NCBI GenBank assembly: GCA_965219875.1
Contig: CBDCOW010000006.1
Location: 124,001-188,000 of the forward strand
Reading direction: 5' to 3'
Origin: DAOUKH01 sp965219875
Lineage (GTDB): Bacteria; Chloroflexota; Dehalococcoidia; SHYB01
Length of the DNA: 64,000 nt
Shown here piece after piece: positions 27,656-36,376 of this stretch; within the stretch, counting starts at the first letter, position 1; the number at the start of each line of letters is the position of its first letter. The notes beneath the pieces are model-generated. The model was not told the DNA's origin, searched no databases, and saw only the letters and a list, made by a program, of their open reading frames with translations. The position numbers and the translations under genes are program-made.

Positions 27656-29074
27656 TCACCTCTTTTCGTCCCCGTCGCGGCGCGCCTTGCGCCGGCGGGC
27701 TATCTCGACCGCTTTGCTCTCCTTCGCCTTGGGGCCCGACGAAGCATCGGCTCGCAACACGCGGCCGGGGACGCCAACCGTCAGGCTCTCCGCCGGCGCG
27801 TCCTTGGTTACCACGGTCCCCGCGCCGGTCTTGGCCCCCGCGCCGACGTGAACCGGCGCCACAAGCATCGAGTCGCAGCCGATGAAGGCTCCGTCTTCGA
27901 CGACCGTGGGGTGCTTGTCCACCCCGTCGAAGTTGCACGTGACCGTCCCCGCGCCGACGTTGACGCCGGCGCCGAAAACGCCGTCGCCGATGTAGGAAAA
28001 ATGGTGCGACCGCGTACCCGGCCCCAGGACGCTGCGGTTCACCTCGACGAAGTTCCCCAGATGGACGCCGCTCCCGATCTCGCTGCCGCCGCGCACGCGG
28101 CTGTACGGGCCGACGCGCGCCCCGGCCTCAAGCCGGCTCCCTCCCTCGATGACTGAAGCCACCACGGCGCAACCGTCGCTAATACGGGAGTCCGACACGA
28201 TGCTGCCCGGGCCGATCTCGCAGTCCTCCCCAATCTCGGAGCCGCCGCGGACCGACGTGTTCGCGTGCAACACCGTGTCCCGTCCGATTACGGCGTCGGC
28301 GTCGATGTAAATCGTGGCGGGATCGGCGAGCGTCACGCCTTCCGCCATCCAGTGTTCGCGGATGCGCCCTCGCAGCGCCGCCTCCGCCTCGGCCAAGCGC
28401 GACCGCGTATCGACGCCGATCGCCTCGGCAGGATCGGCGCACTCGAACGCCGCCGGCGGCGAGCCCTCGTCCGCGGCTATGGCGGCGAGGCTCGTTATGT
28501 ACACCTCGCCACCGGCGCTCGGGCCGATCGCGTCCACGCGGAACCAAAGCCACGCCGCGTCAAAGCAGTAGACGCCGGCGTTGACCTCGCCGGTCCCGCC
28601 CTCGCCACCCTCGACGATGGCCCGCACAGCGCCGCCCTCGCCCCGTGCGACGCGCCCGAAGCCCGCCGCGTCGGACACACGCGCGGTCAGGAACGTCAGC
28701 GGAGTGCCGCCTTCCAGATGGGCGGCCATCAGAGCGGTCAGCGTAGGCGGCGTAACCAACGGAGTATCGGCATTGATCACGAGAACGTAGCGGGGACCGC
28801 CGCCGAGAACGCCCCTCGCCTGCGCGGCGGCGTGGCCCGTCCCAAGCGGCTCCCGTTGCTCGACGGTCTCCACGCCGGGGCCGAGAGCGGCGCGGACACG
28901 CTCGGCGCCAACACCGACGACGGCGACGACGCGCTCGACGCCCGCCTCGCGGACGGCCCGTTCAACGTGGCCCACCATGGGGCGGCCGCACAAGGGATGC
29001 AGCGCCTTGGGTACCTTGGACTTCATCCGCGTACCCTTGCCCGCCGCCAGAATCACCGCCGCCCAGTCGCTCAA
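27656..29074 (-). CDS. glmU: Bifunctional UDP-GlcNAc pyrophosphorylase/GlcN-1-P acetyltransferase
   Basis: 472 residues from TTG 29074 with AGGAG 6 bases before it. The nucleotidyltransferase domain starts AAVILAAGKGTRMKSKVPKALHPLCGRPM, and the C-terminal half is a left-handed beta helix of hexapeptides with FSYIGDGVFGAGVNVGAGTVTCNFDGVDKHPT, the acetyltransferase active site. It makes UDP-GlcNAc for peptidoglycan and glycans. Its leader contains an intrinsic terminator, suggesting attenuation. The CorC-like gene follows 57 bases downstream. Confidence 0.96.
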   Translation of the reverse strand: MSDWAAVILAAGKGTRMKSKVPKALHPLCGRPMVGHVERAVREAGVERVVAVVGVGAERVRAALGPGVETVEQREPLGTGHAAAQARGVLGGGPRYVLVINADTPLVTPPTLTALMAAHLEGGTPLTFLTARVSDAAGFGRVARGEGGAVRAIVEGGEGGTGEVNAGVYCFDAAWLWFRVDAIGPSAGGEVYITSLAAIAADEGSPPAAFECADPAEAIGVDTRSRLAEAEAALRGRIREHWMAEGVTLADPATIYIDADAVIGRDTVLHANTSVRGGSEIGEDCEIGPGSIVSDSRISDGCAVVASVIEGGSRLEAGARVGPYSRVRGGSEIGSGVHLGNFVEVNRSVLGPGTRSHHFSYIGDGVFGAGVNVGAGTVTCNFDGVDKHPTVVEDGAFIGCDSMLVAPVHVGAGAKTGAGTVVTKDAPAESLTVGVPGRVLRADASSGPKAKESKAVEIARRRKARRDGDEKR

Positions 29075-29084
29075 CCGCCGCTCC

Positions 29085-29136
29085 TGAAAACAAAACGACC
29101 GCGCAAACCGGGATACGGATTGGTGCGCGGCCGTTT
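29085..29136 (-). terminator. Intrinsic terminator inside the glmU leader (possible attenuator)
   Basis: On the minus strand a 12-bp stem with one mismatch (29125-29136 with 29093-29104, 20-base loop) is followed by TTTTGTTTTC and then the glmU ribosome site. No gene lies upstream on this strand before the glmU promoter, so termination here would control glmU itself. A second small stem (CGAGGG 29164-29169, CCCTCG 29181-29186) and a five-codon frame at 29158-29141 precede it. Confidence 0.7.
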
Positions 29137-29193
29137 CGACCTAGTCAATGCAGTGCATGAATACGAGGGCCTAACCACCACCCTCGCAAGCTC

Positions 29194-29223
29194 ATGCTAT
29201 ACGAGCGCAAAAACCAGTGTCAA
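29194..29223 (-). promoter_or_regulatory. Promoter of glmU
   Basis: Minus-strand -35 TTGACA at 29218-29223. The -10 is TATAGC (29196-29201, 16-base spacer) or TAGCAT (29194-29199, 18-base spacer). The start near 29187 gives a leader of about 110 bases. Confidence 0.7.
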
Positions 29224-29286
29224 GAAGCGCCCGTCGACGCCCGTCCCCCGAGACCCATCGCCTTTACACCAAATCAGGGCGGGCGG

Positions 29287-29292
29287 TATCAT
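29287..29292 (+). promoter_or_regulatory. -10 box of the sucCD operon
   Basis: TATCAT, the same box as in front of the isocitrate dehydrogenase gene, lies 105 bases before the sucC start. No clear -35 box is seen. The leader of about 95 bases is GC- and AC-rich, with no riboswitch recognised. Confidence 0.5.
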
Positions 29293-29396
29293 GTCCGGCG
29301 GCCAGACACCCGCAGCGCACACCCCGGCCGCAACTCCGCACGACACGTCCGCCGAGGCGCTTGCCGCCGCCGACAACGGCTCCCCGGAGCATCGAC

Positions 29397-30551
29397 ATGA
29401 AGATTCACGAGTACCAGGCCAAGGATCTCTTCCGCAAGCACGGCGTCGCCACGCCCGAGGGTCGGGCGGCGTCGACGGCCGCCGACGTCGAAGCCGCCGT
29501 CGAGGCGCTCGGCGGCATGGGCGTCGTCAAGGCGCAGGTGCACGCGGGCGGGCGCGGCAAAGCGGGCGGCGTCAAGGTTGCCGGCTCGCCCCAAGAGGCC
29601 CGCGACTTCGCCCAAGGCCTCCTGGGAACGAGGCTCGTCACCCACCAGACGGGGCCGGAGGGCGTCCCCGTGGAGCGCGTGATCGTCGAGGAAACCATCG
29701 GCATCGAGAAGGAACTCTACGCCTCCATCACCATCGACCCCGCCGAGCGCAGTGCCGTCCTCATCGTCAGCGAGGCAGGCGGCATGGATATCGAAGAGGT
29801 CGCCGCGAGCACACCGGAGAAGATCCAGCGCATCCCCATCGACCCCATCATCGGCTTCCAGCCCTACATGGGCCGCCGCGCCGCCGCCGCGCTCGGCCTC
29901 CCCAAGGCCCTCGTTCGCCCCGGCGGCGCGCTCTTCGCCAACCTCTACGACATGTTCGAATCGCTCGATTGCAGTCTCATCGAGATCAACCCTCTGGTCA
30001 TCACCTCGGACGGACGGCTGCTGGCCGCCGACGCCAAGATGGACTTCGACGACGACGCGCTGGGCCGCCACCCCGACCTCGCCGCGCTCCGCGATACCGG
30101 CCAGGAAGACCCGCTCGACGTCGAGGCCCACGAGCACGACGTCAACTACATCCGGCTCGACGGCGACGTGGGCTGCATGGTGAACGGCGCGGGCTTGGCA
30201 ATGGCCACGATGGACATCATCAAGTACATGGGCGCGCAGCCGGCGAACTTCCTCGACGTGGGCGGCGGCGCCAGCGAGGAACAGGTCGCCAGCGCCTTCC
30301 GCATCATGCTCGCCGATCCCAAGGTCAAGCGCGTGCTGGTCAACATCTTCGGCGGCATCCTGCGCTGCGACATCGCCGCGAACGGCATCGTGAACGCGGT
30401 GAAGGAGAAGGGCATCGACGTGCCCCTCGTCATCCGAATGCGCGGCACCAACGCCGACGAGGGCAAGCGCATCCTCGCCGAGTCCGGGCTCAGCGTCACC
30501 GTCGCCGACGACCTTCAAGAGGCCGCGCGCAAGGCCGTCGAAGCCCGTTAG
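29397..30551 (+). CDS. sucC: ADP-forming succinate-CoA ligase subunit beta
   Basis: 384 residues from ATG 29397. The protein starts MKIHEYQAKDLFRKHGVATPEG, with ATP-grasp motifs KAQVHAGGRGKAGGVK and VEETIGIEKELYASITID, then EINPLVI and VGCMVNGAGLAMATMDIIK, and the CoA-ligase part FLDVGGGASEEQV. It couples succinyl-CoA cleavage to ATP synthesis in the TCA cycle. The sucD gene follows 33 bases downstream. Upstream in-frame codons lack a ribosome site, so the longer reading is not used. Confidence 0.97.
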   Translation: MKIHEYQAKDLFRKHGVATPEGRAASTAADVEAAVEALGGMGVVKAQVHAGGRGKAGGVKVAGSPQEARDFAQGLLGTRLVTHQTGPEGVPVERVIVEETIGIEKELYASITIDPAERSAVLIVSEAGGMDIEEVAASTPEKIQRIPIDPIIGFQPYMGRRAAAALGLPKALVRPGGALFANLYDMFESLDCSLIEINPLVITSDGRLLAADAKMDFDDDALGRHPDLAALRDTGQEDPLDVEAHEHDVNYIRLDGDVGCMVNGAGLAMATMDIIKYMGAQPANFLDVGGGASEEQVASAFRIMLADPKVKRVLVNIFGGILRCDIAANGIVNAVKEKGIDVPLVIRMRGTNADEGKRILAESGLSVTVADDLQEAARKAVEAR

Positions 30552-30584
30552 CCCCCTTCCAGCCCGAGCGGCAGGAGTAGCAGT

Positions 30585-31457
30585 TTGAGCATCCTCGTAG
30601 GCAACGACACGCGGCTTCTCGTTCAAGGCTTCACCGGCAACGAAGGGAGCTTCCACTCGGAGCGTTGCATCGAGTACGGAACGAATCTCGTGGCGGGCGT
30701 CACGCCGGGCAAGGGCGGGACGAAGCACCTCGGCCGCCCCGTCTTCGACTCCGTCGCCGACGCCGTCCGCGAGACCGGCGCCAACACCAGCATGATCTTC
30801 GTGCCCCCGCCCTTCGCGGCGGATGCGATCCTCGAAGCCGTCGACGCCGGTCTTGACACCGTGGCCTGCATCACCGAAGGCATCCCCGTGATCGACATGG
30901 TGCGCGTCCGGCGATTCCTCGACGGCAAGTCCACGCGCCTCATCGGGCCGAACTGCCCCGGCCTCATCTCGCCCGGCGAGCGGTGCAAGGTCGGCATCAT
31001 GCCGGGCAACATTCATAAGGCCGGCACCGTCGGCGTCGTCTCGCGCAGCGGCACCCTCACCTACGAGGCGGTGGCGCAGCTCACCGAAAACGGACTCGGG
31101 CAGTCGTCGTGCGTCGGCATCGGCGGCGACCCCATCGTCGGCTCTACCTTCGTCGACATCCTGGAGCTGTTCCAGGACGACCCCGAGACGAACGGCATTG
31201 TGATGATCGGCGAGATCGGCGGCTCGAAGGAGCAGGACGCCGCGGCCTTCATTCAGGCGCGGGTGACCAAGCCGGTCGTCGGCTTCATCGCCGGCGGATC
31301 GGCCCCGCCCGGCCGCCGCATGGGCCACGCCGGCGCCATCATCACCGGCGAGTCGGGCACCGCCGCGGCCAAGCAGGCCGCGCTCCGCGCCGCCGGCGCC
31401 CACGTCGTCGAGAGCCCCGCCGTCATCGGCGAGACAATGGCCAAGCTCCTAGCCTAG
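30585..31457 (+). CDS. sucD: Succinate-CoA ligase subunit alpha
   Basis: 290 residues from TTG 30585 with AGGAG upstream. It has VQGFTGNEGSFHSERCIEYGTNLVAGVTPGKGG (CoA-binding Rossmann domain) and RLIGPNCPGLISPGE. The phosphohistidine loop RRMGHAGAIITGESGTA is the catalytic centre. It pairs with SucC. The stop TAG shares CTAG with the stop of the convergent D-aminoacylase-like gene, so the two genes end on the same four bases. Confidence 0.97.
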   Translation: MSILVGNDTRLLVQGFTGNEGSFHSERCIEYGTNLVAGVTPGKGGTKHLGRPVFDSVADAVRETGANTSMIFVPPPFAADAILEAVDAGLDTVACITEGIPVIDMVRVRRFLDGKSTRLIGPNCPGLISPGERCKVGIMPGNIHKAGTVGVVSRSGTLTYEAVAQLTENGLGQSSCVGIGGDPIVGSTFVDILELFQDDPETNGIVMIGEIGGSKEQDAAAFIQARVTKPVVGFIAGGSAPPGRRMGHAGAIITGESGTAAAKQAALRAAGAHVVESPAVIGETMAKLLA

Positions 31458-33181
31458 CCCCCGTTCGTGTACGCGGTGCTCCGCAGCAGGCCGCCGGGAA
31501 GCGCGCCGGTATGCTCGCCGCCATCGTAGAGCGGCTCGCCGTTCACGATCACCTTGTCGAAGCCGACGGCACGGTTCACGATGCGCGGCCGGCCCGCCGG
31601 CAGATCGTTCGTCTTCTCCGCCGGAAGGTAATTCACCGTGTCGGGATCGAAGATCACGATGTCGGCGGCCATGCCCTCGCGCAGCAAACCCCGGTCCCGC
31701 AGCCCATAGATCGTCGCGGGCAGGAACGTTAGGCCCCGCGCCGCCTCTTCCAGCGTCATGAGGCCCTTTTCGCGCACCCAGTGTCCCAGCAGAAACGAGG
31801 TGTAGTACGCGCCGCTCATGCGGTTGGAATGCGCGCCGGCGTCGGAGATGCCGGGGATCGAGAACGGCGACTTGAGGATCGATTCGACGGCGCTCTTGTC
31901 GGTGTTGCGAAGACCCCGGAAGCTGAAGTCCGCCTCCAAGTCCTCTTCGAGCGAGAGATCGATCAGGCAATCGACGGGATGCTTGCCGAGCCGCTGCCCG
32001 ATCTCCTGCAGCGGCACGTTGACGAGATCGGCGCGGCGACCGCTCTTGCCGCGGGTGAACACGGCCTTGGGAATATCGACCCACCGCGGCTTGGGCGGCT
32101 GATTTGCCTCGAAGTCGCGCATGAGCGCGGCGCGGACTTCGGGGCTCGCCAAGGCGGCGACCTTCTCCTCGTGGGGCCTGCCGAGGATGTCGCGCCAGTT
32201 GGGCCAGGTATCGCTCCAGCGGCGGAAGTCGGTGTTGTCGCGCAGCGAGAACATGCGGTCCATGTTCTGACAGCGGGCCACCGCGTAGACCTGCGCGCCC
32301 GCGGCAGCCGCGCGGCCCATGAAGTCGAGCTGCTGCCGCCACACCGTGGGCCGCTCCGGACCCTGCGAAAGCTCGTTCCAGTTCACCGGACGCCCGCTGG
32401 CCAGCGACATCGCGGTCATTATGTCCTGGTCTTCCTGGGCAAAGACATCGTCGCCCATCACCGCCGTCTTGGAGATGAACTCGATGCCGCCGACGTTGAA
32501 CTCGGCGATGACCTCCGCGAGGCCGACCAGCTCGTCGCGGGAGGCGAAGGCGCTCGCCACGAGCACGCCCTGCGCGTCGAGGTGGTTCGGTGTCTGCGAC
32601 GAGCTGAATCCGAAGGCCCCGGCGGCCATCGCCTCTCGTAGGAGCGACGTCATCGCCTCGATCTCTGCGGCATCCGCCTCGCGGCGGCTGCCGTCCTCGC
32701 CCATCACGTAGCGGCGCAGCGCCGAATGCCCTACCAGCGCGCCGACGTTGAGCCCCAACGACTCCCGGCCGACGCGGTCGAGATACTGGGGGAACGACTC
32801 CCACGCCCAGTCGAGGCCCGCGTTCAGCGCAACGAGGTCCATGCCCTCGACAACGGCGAACATGCTCGCGAGGTAGTCCCGGGCGGCGGGGGCGCAGGGG
32901 GCAATGCCGAAGCCGCAGTTGCCCATGATCACCGTGGTCGTCCCATGCCACGGCGAGCAGGTGAGCAGCGGATCCCATAGCACCTGCGCGTCGTAGTGCG
33001 TATGGATGTCTATGAAGCCGGGCGCGACGGCGAGGCCGCCGGCGTCGATCACCCGCCGCCCCCCGTCGAGGCGGCCCATCTCCACGATGCGCCCGCCGGC
33101 GACGCCGATGTCCCCGTGGTAGGCGGGAAGGCCGCTCCCGTCGATGATGCGTCCGTTCTTGATCAGCAGGTCGTAGGCCAT
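31454..33181 (-). CDS. N-acyl-D-amino-acid deacylase-like amidohydrolase
   Basis: A 575-residue metal-dependent hydrolase. The N-terminal beta-sandwich strand YDLLIKNGRIIDGSG is followed by GFIDIHTHYDAQVLWDPLLTCSPWHGTTTVIMGNCGFGIAPC, the HxH metal site and the D-aminoacylase signature. The C-terminal part has DAGAHSNRMSGAYYTSFLLGHWV and returns to the sandwich. Family members remove acyl groups from D-amino acids or open cyclic amides. No partner is nearby. It fits a scavenging heterotroph but the substrate is unknown. Confidence 0.88.
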   Translation of the reverse strand: MAYDLLIKNGRIIDGSGLPAYHGDIGVAGGRIVEMGRLDGGRRVIDAGGLAVAPGFIDIHTHYDAQVLWDPLLTCSPWHGTTTVIMGNCGFGIAPCAPAARDYLASMFAVVEGMDLVALNAGLDWAWESFPQYLDRVGRESLGLNVGALVGHSALRRYVMGEDGSRREADAAEIEAMTSLLREAMAAGAFGFSSSQTPNHLDAQGVLVASAFASRDELVGLAEVIAEFNVGGIEFISKTAVMGDDVFAQEDQDIMTAMSLASGRPVNWNELSQGPERPTVWRQQLDFMGRAAAAGAQVYAVARCQNMDRMFSLRDNTDFRRWSDTWPNWRDILGRPHEEKVAALASPEVRAALMRDFEANQPPKPRWVDIPKAVFTRGKSGRRADLVNVPLQEIGQRLGKHPVDCLIDLSLEEDLEADFSFRGLRNTDKSAVESILKSPFSIPGISDAGAHSNRMSGAYYTSFLLGHWVREKGLMTLEEAARGLTFLPATIYGLRDRGLLREGMAADIVIFDPDTVNYLPAEKTNDLPAGRPRIVNRAVGFDKVIVNGEPLYDGGEHTGALPGGLLRSTAYTNGG

Positions 33182-33351
33182 CTCCGGCGCTCCTCTGTAC
33201 GGTCACGGACCGCGGGCGGCGGTCGTGGGGCTAGGATACCCCGCGCCGCGGCGGCGCGCATTCCTAGCGCGCGGTCCGGCCTCCCGCCCCCGCGCCGCCG
33301 GTGTTATCCTGGTTCGGGCCGGCGCGTCCGGCCACGCAGGAGCGGGCGTCT

Positions 33352-33969
33352 ATGGAACCCAATTGGCTCACGTGGGGGCGCAAGCTCCAAGCCATCGCCC
33401 AGAGCGGCCTCGCCCACACCGGCAATCCCTTCGACGCCGAGCGTTACGAGGCGGTCCGCGCCGTCGCCGCCGACATGCTCGCCGACCGGACCGGCGGCGG
33501 CCCCGAGGCCATCCTCGGTCTCTTCGCCCAAGACCACGGCTACGCCACCCCCAAGGTCGACGTGCGCGGCGCCGTCTTCGAGGGCGACCGGCTCCTGATG
33601 GTCAAGGAGGACCTCGCCGGAGGCTGGGCGGTCCCCGGCGGGTGGGCCGAGATCAACGAGCCGCCAAGCCGGAGCGTCGAGCGGGAGATATTCGAGGAAT
33701 CAGGGTACACCGCCAAGGCGCGCAAGCTCATCGCCGTCTACGACCGTCTCCTCCACCCCCAAACACCGCATCCCTGGCACAGCTACAAGATTTTCTTCCT
33801 CTGCGACAAGACAGGCGGTGAGGCCACGACGAGCATCGAGACCTCCGAAGTGGCCTTCTTCTCGAAAGAGGAGATCGCGGCGCTCCCGCTGGCCAAGGTC
33901 ACCCCGGACCAGCTCGCCCATGTCTTTGAGCACCATCGCCACCCCGAGCGTCCCGCGGACTTCGACTGA
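33352..33969 (+). CDS. Nudix hydrolase with N-terminal helical domain
   Basis: 205 residues from ATG 33352 (GGAG upstream). The first 60 residues (WLTWGRKLQAIAQSGLAHTGNPFDAERYEAVRAVAADML) form the Nudix_N_2 domain. The Nudix box at about 99-121 fits G-x5-E-x7-REUxEExGU exactly (ending REIFEESGY), so it should be an active Mg-dependent pyrophosphohydrolase. Related proteins act on nucleoside diphosphate sugars or CDP-choline. Its TGA stop overlaps the ATG of mnmG (ATGG/TGA by one base), so the two are coupled. Confidence 0.93.
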   Translation: MEPNWLTWGRKLQAIAQSGLAHTGNPFDAERYEAVRAVAADMLADRTGGGPEAILGLFAQDHGYATPKVDVRGAVFEGDRLLMVKEDLAGGWAVPGGWAEINEPPSRSVEREIFEESGYTAKARKLIAVYDRLLHPQTPHPWHSYKIFFLCDKTGGEATTSIETSEVAFFSKEEIAALPLAKVTPDQLAHVFEHHRHPERPADFD

Positions 33970-35954
33970 TGGAGCACGGCCCCATGCACCCGCCAAGAGA
34001 CCCCGCCGCCGCGCCCTACGACGTCGCCGTCATCGGCGCGGGGCACGCCGGCTGCGAGGCCGCGTTGAGCGCCGCGCGCATGGGATGCCGCACCCTCCTG
34101 GTGACGATGAACCTGGACACGGTGGCGCTGATGCCGTGCAACCCCTCCATCGGCGGGCCCGCCAAGGGCCACGTCGTCCGCGAGCTCGACGCCCTTGGCG
34201 GCGCGATGGGGCGCGTCATCGACCGCACCTACATCCAAATTCGCATGTTGAACACCGGCAAGGGACCGGCGGTTCAGGTCCCCCGCGCCCAGGCCGACAA
34301 GCGCCTCTACAGCCTAGAGATGAAAAAGCTCCTCGAACGCCAGCCCAACCTGACCCTCAAGCAGGCGACCATCGACGGCATCATGCGCGAGCCCGCGCCC
34401 GACGGGACCCGCTTCGTCCTGCGCGCCCACACGTCGCAGCGCTACACCGCCAAGACGCTGATCATCACCGCCGGCACCTCGCTGCGCGGACGCACCATCA
34501 CCGGTGAGGCGGCGCGGGCGGAAAGCCGCGCCGGCGAGCCGCCAGCCATGGGTGTCTCCGACTGCCTGAGCGACTGGGGCCTCGATCTCGGGCGCCTGAA
34601 GACCGGGACGCCCCCGCGCGTCGACGCCCGCAGCATCGACTTCGAGAAGACCACCCTCCAGCCGGGGAGCCCAACGCCGCTCTCCTTCGGCTTCTATTAC
34701 GGCGCCGACGACGCACCTCCGCCGTGGCTCCTCGAACGCAACCCCATCTACCCCCTCGGCCCCGAGACGCCGTGGCGTCCCCAACTCCCGTGCTACGGCA
34801 TCGCCACGACCCCCCGCACCCACAAGGTCATCCTCGCCAACCTCGACCGCGCCCCCATGTTCAACGGCACGATCCAGGCGCGGGGGCCGCGCTACTGCCC
34901 CTCCATCGAAGACAAGGTGCACCGGTTCAGGGACAAGGACAGCCACGGCCTCTTCCTCGAACCCGAGGGCTGGGAGACGAACGAGGTCTACGTCCAGGGC
35001 GCCAACACGAGCCTGCCCGAGGACGCCCAGCTCGCCATGCTGCGCTCCATCCCCGGCCTGGAGCGCGCCGAGATCATGCGCGTGGGCTACGCCGTCGAGT
35101 ACGACTACGTCCCGCCGAGCCAAACGAGGGGCACGCTGGAAAGCAAGGCCGTCGACGGCCTCTTCTTCGCCGGGCAGATCAACGGCACCTCCGGGTACGA
35201 GGAAGCCGCCGGCCAGGGCTTCCTCGCCGGAGTCAACGCCGCCCGCAAGGCACTCGGAGGTCCGCCGCTCAACCTGGGCCGCGACCAAGCCTACATCGGC
35301 GTGATGGCCGACGACCTCGTCACCCGCGAGCTCGAAGAGCCCTACCGCCTGATGACCTCCCGCGCCGAGTACCGCCTGCTCCTCCGCCAGGACAACGCCG
35401 ACCTGCGGCTCACCCCCATCGGCCACGAGCTAGGCCTGATCTCCGACGACCGGCGGGAGGCCGTCGAGCGCAAGCGCCGCGCCGTCGAGCGGGAAATGAC
35501 GCGCCTCACAGGACTGCGCGTCACACCCGACCGCGCCACCGGCGCACGCCTCCGCGAGACCGGCCGCGAGCCGCCCCGTAAGGCGGTCTCCGCCGTCGAA
35601 CTGCTGCGCCGCCCCGACGTCGACTACGGGGTCCTCGACGGCCTGGGCCTCGGCGACGAAACCCTCGGCGGGCCGGAACGCGAGCAGGTCGAGGTCCTCG
35701 CCAAGTACGCCTCCTACATCGAGAAGCAGGGTCGGGAGGTTGAGCGAATCCGCCGGCTGGAAGACTGGCCCATCCCCGCCGCTTTCCATTACGCGCCGCT
35801 CACCGGCCTCAAGCGCGAGGCCGCGGAGAAGCTCGACCGGTTCCGCCCCGCGACGGTTGGCCAAGCCTCCCGCATCATGGGCGTAACCCAAGCCGACCTC
35901 GCGGTCCTTCTCGTCCACCTCGAACGCGCTCGCGCCGCCGCGTCAACAGATTGA
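33969..35954 (+). CDS. mnmG: tRNA uridine-5-carboxymethylaminomethyl modification enzyme
   Basis: 661 residues. The FAD-binding motif is DVAVIGAGHAGCEAALSAARMGC, followed by MPCNPSIGGPAKGHVVRELDALGG. Later signatures are GTPPRVDARSIDF, MFNGTIQARGPRYCPSIEDK and GQINGTSGYEEAAGQGFLAG, all strongly conserved in MnmG/GidA. With MnmE it installs the cmnm5 group at U34 of certain tRNAs. ATG 33969 overlaps the Nudix stop; a second ATG five codons later is also possible. The promoter of the following small genes overlaps its stop codon. Confidence 0.97.
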   Translation: MEHGPMHPPRDPAAAPYDVAVIGAGHAGCEAALSAARMGCRTLLVTMNLDTVALMPCNPSIGGPAKGHVVRELDALGGAMGRVIDRTYIQIRMLNTGKGPAVQVPRAQADKRLYSLEMKKLLERQPNLTLKQATIDGIMREPAPDGTRFVLRAHTSQRYTAKTLIITAGTSLRGRTITGEAARAESRAGEPPAMGVSDCLSDWGLDLGRLKTGTPPRVDARSIDFEKTTLQPGSPTPLSFGFYYGADDAPPPWLLERNPIYPLGPETPWRPQLPCYGIATTPRTHKVILANLDRAPMFNGTIQARGPRYCPSIEDKVHRFRDKDSHGLFLEPEGWETNEVYVQGANTSLPEDAQLAMLRSIPGLERAEIMRVGYAVEYDYVPPSQTRGTLESKAVDGLFFAGQINGTSGYEEAAGQGFLAGVNAARKALGGPPLNLGRDQAYIGVMADDLVTRELEEPYRLMTSRAEYRLLLRQDNADLRLTPIGHELGLISDDRREAVERKRRAVEREMTRLTGLRVTPDRATGARLRETGREPPRKAVSAVELLRRPDVDYGVLDGLGLGDETLGGPEREQVEVLAKYASYIEKQGREVERIRRLEDWPIPAAFHYAPLTGLKREAAEKLDRFRPATVGQASRIMGVTQADLAVLLVHLERARAAASTD

Positions 35955-35979
35955 CGCCCCTTTAGGGCGGCGCTATAAT
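35951..35979 (+). promoter_or_regulatory. Near-consensus sigma-70 promoter of the two small-protein genes
   Basis: TTGACG (35951-35956), 17-base spacer, TATAAT (35974-35979). The -35 box overlaps the mnmG stop codon. It is one of the best promoters in the window and drives two very short genes. Confidence 0.75.
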
Positions 35980-36014
35980 GGCCGACGCTCCAACAGATTC
36001 AGGAGGTAGTCAGG

Positions 36015-36143
36015 TTGCCTGCACAAACGGGTAAGCGATATTTCTGCGACAGTTGCGGCGCCGAGGTCATCGTCACTCGCGGCGGCGAGGGTGCGCTCTA
36101 CTGCGCGTGCGGTGATGGCAAAGCAGAGATGAAGATGAAGTAG
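36015..36143 (+). CDS. Small metal-binding protein (42 aa), desulforedoxin-like
   Basis: TTG 36015 is preceded by AGGAGG and gives MPAQTGKRYFCDSCGAEVIV, a Gly-rich turn and YCACGDGKAEMKMK. C11-x2-C14 and C30-x-C32 make a four-cysteine site for Zn or Fe; desulforedoxin has CxxC and CC in the same order, so the fold is probably similar. It could carry electrons or be a zinc ribbon. The next gene encodes a paralog without the cysteines. A strong promoter lies 36 bases upstream. Confidence 0.75.
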   Translation: MPAQTGKRYFCDSCGAEVIVTRGGEGALYCACGDGKAEMKMK

Positions 36144-36165
36144 GCCTGGCGGCCCGGAGGACGAC

Positions 36166-36309
36166 GTGCCCATTCAGCTTGGTAGACGATACGTAGACGA
36201 ACAGACCGGTATCCAGGTGCTCTGCACCAAGGCGGGCGAAGGCAGCCTGTACGTGGACGACCGCGAGATGGAAGTCCAGCAGCCCCGCGCGCTGCCTTCC
36301 TCGGACTAG
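36166..36309 (+). CDS. Small protein (47 aa), cysteine-poor paralog of the preceding one
   Basis: GTG 36166 follows CGGAGG and gives MPIQLGRRYVDEQTGIQVLC, then TKAGEGSLYVDDREMEVQQPR. It aligns with its neighbour without gaps over about 28 residues: GKRYFCDSCGAEVIV with GRRYVDEQTGIQVLC, and GGEGALYC with AGEGSLYV. Three of the four metal cysteines are replaced and one Cys lies elsewhere. It therefore keeps the fold but not the metal site. The two may form a heterodimer or the second may have a structural role. Confidence 0.7.
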   Translation: MPIQLGRRYVDEQTGIQVLCTKAGEGSLYVDDREMEVQQPRALPSSD

Positions 36310-36350
36310 ACCCCGCGCACTCCCCGGGCGGCGGCGCAAGCCGACGCGAA

Positions 36351-36376
36351 AAGGAGCCCTTCTTGAAGGGCTCCTT
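36351..36376. terminator. Hairpin after the small-protein operon
   Basis: Perfect 11-bp stem AAGGAGCCCTT / AAGGGCTCCTT with a CTTG loop, 41 bases after the stop. On the minus strand it is followed by TTCG, on the plus strand by GCTG, so U-tracts are short. It likely stops transcription of the small genes and meets readthrough from lexA. Confidence 0.65.

Noticed and set aside
29289..31403. A 704-codon minus-strand frame opposite sucC and sucD
   Set aside because: It is a GC-driven shadow with His/Asp/Ala-rich composition and no domain; sucC and sucD are full-length on the plus strand.
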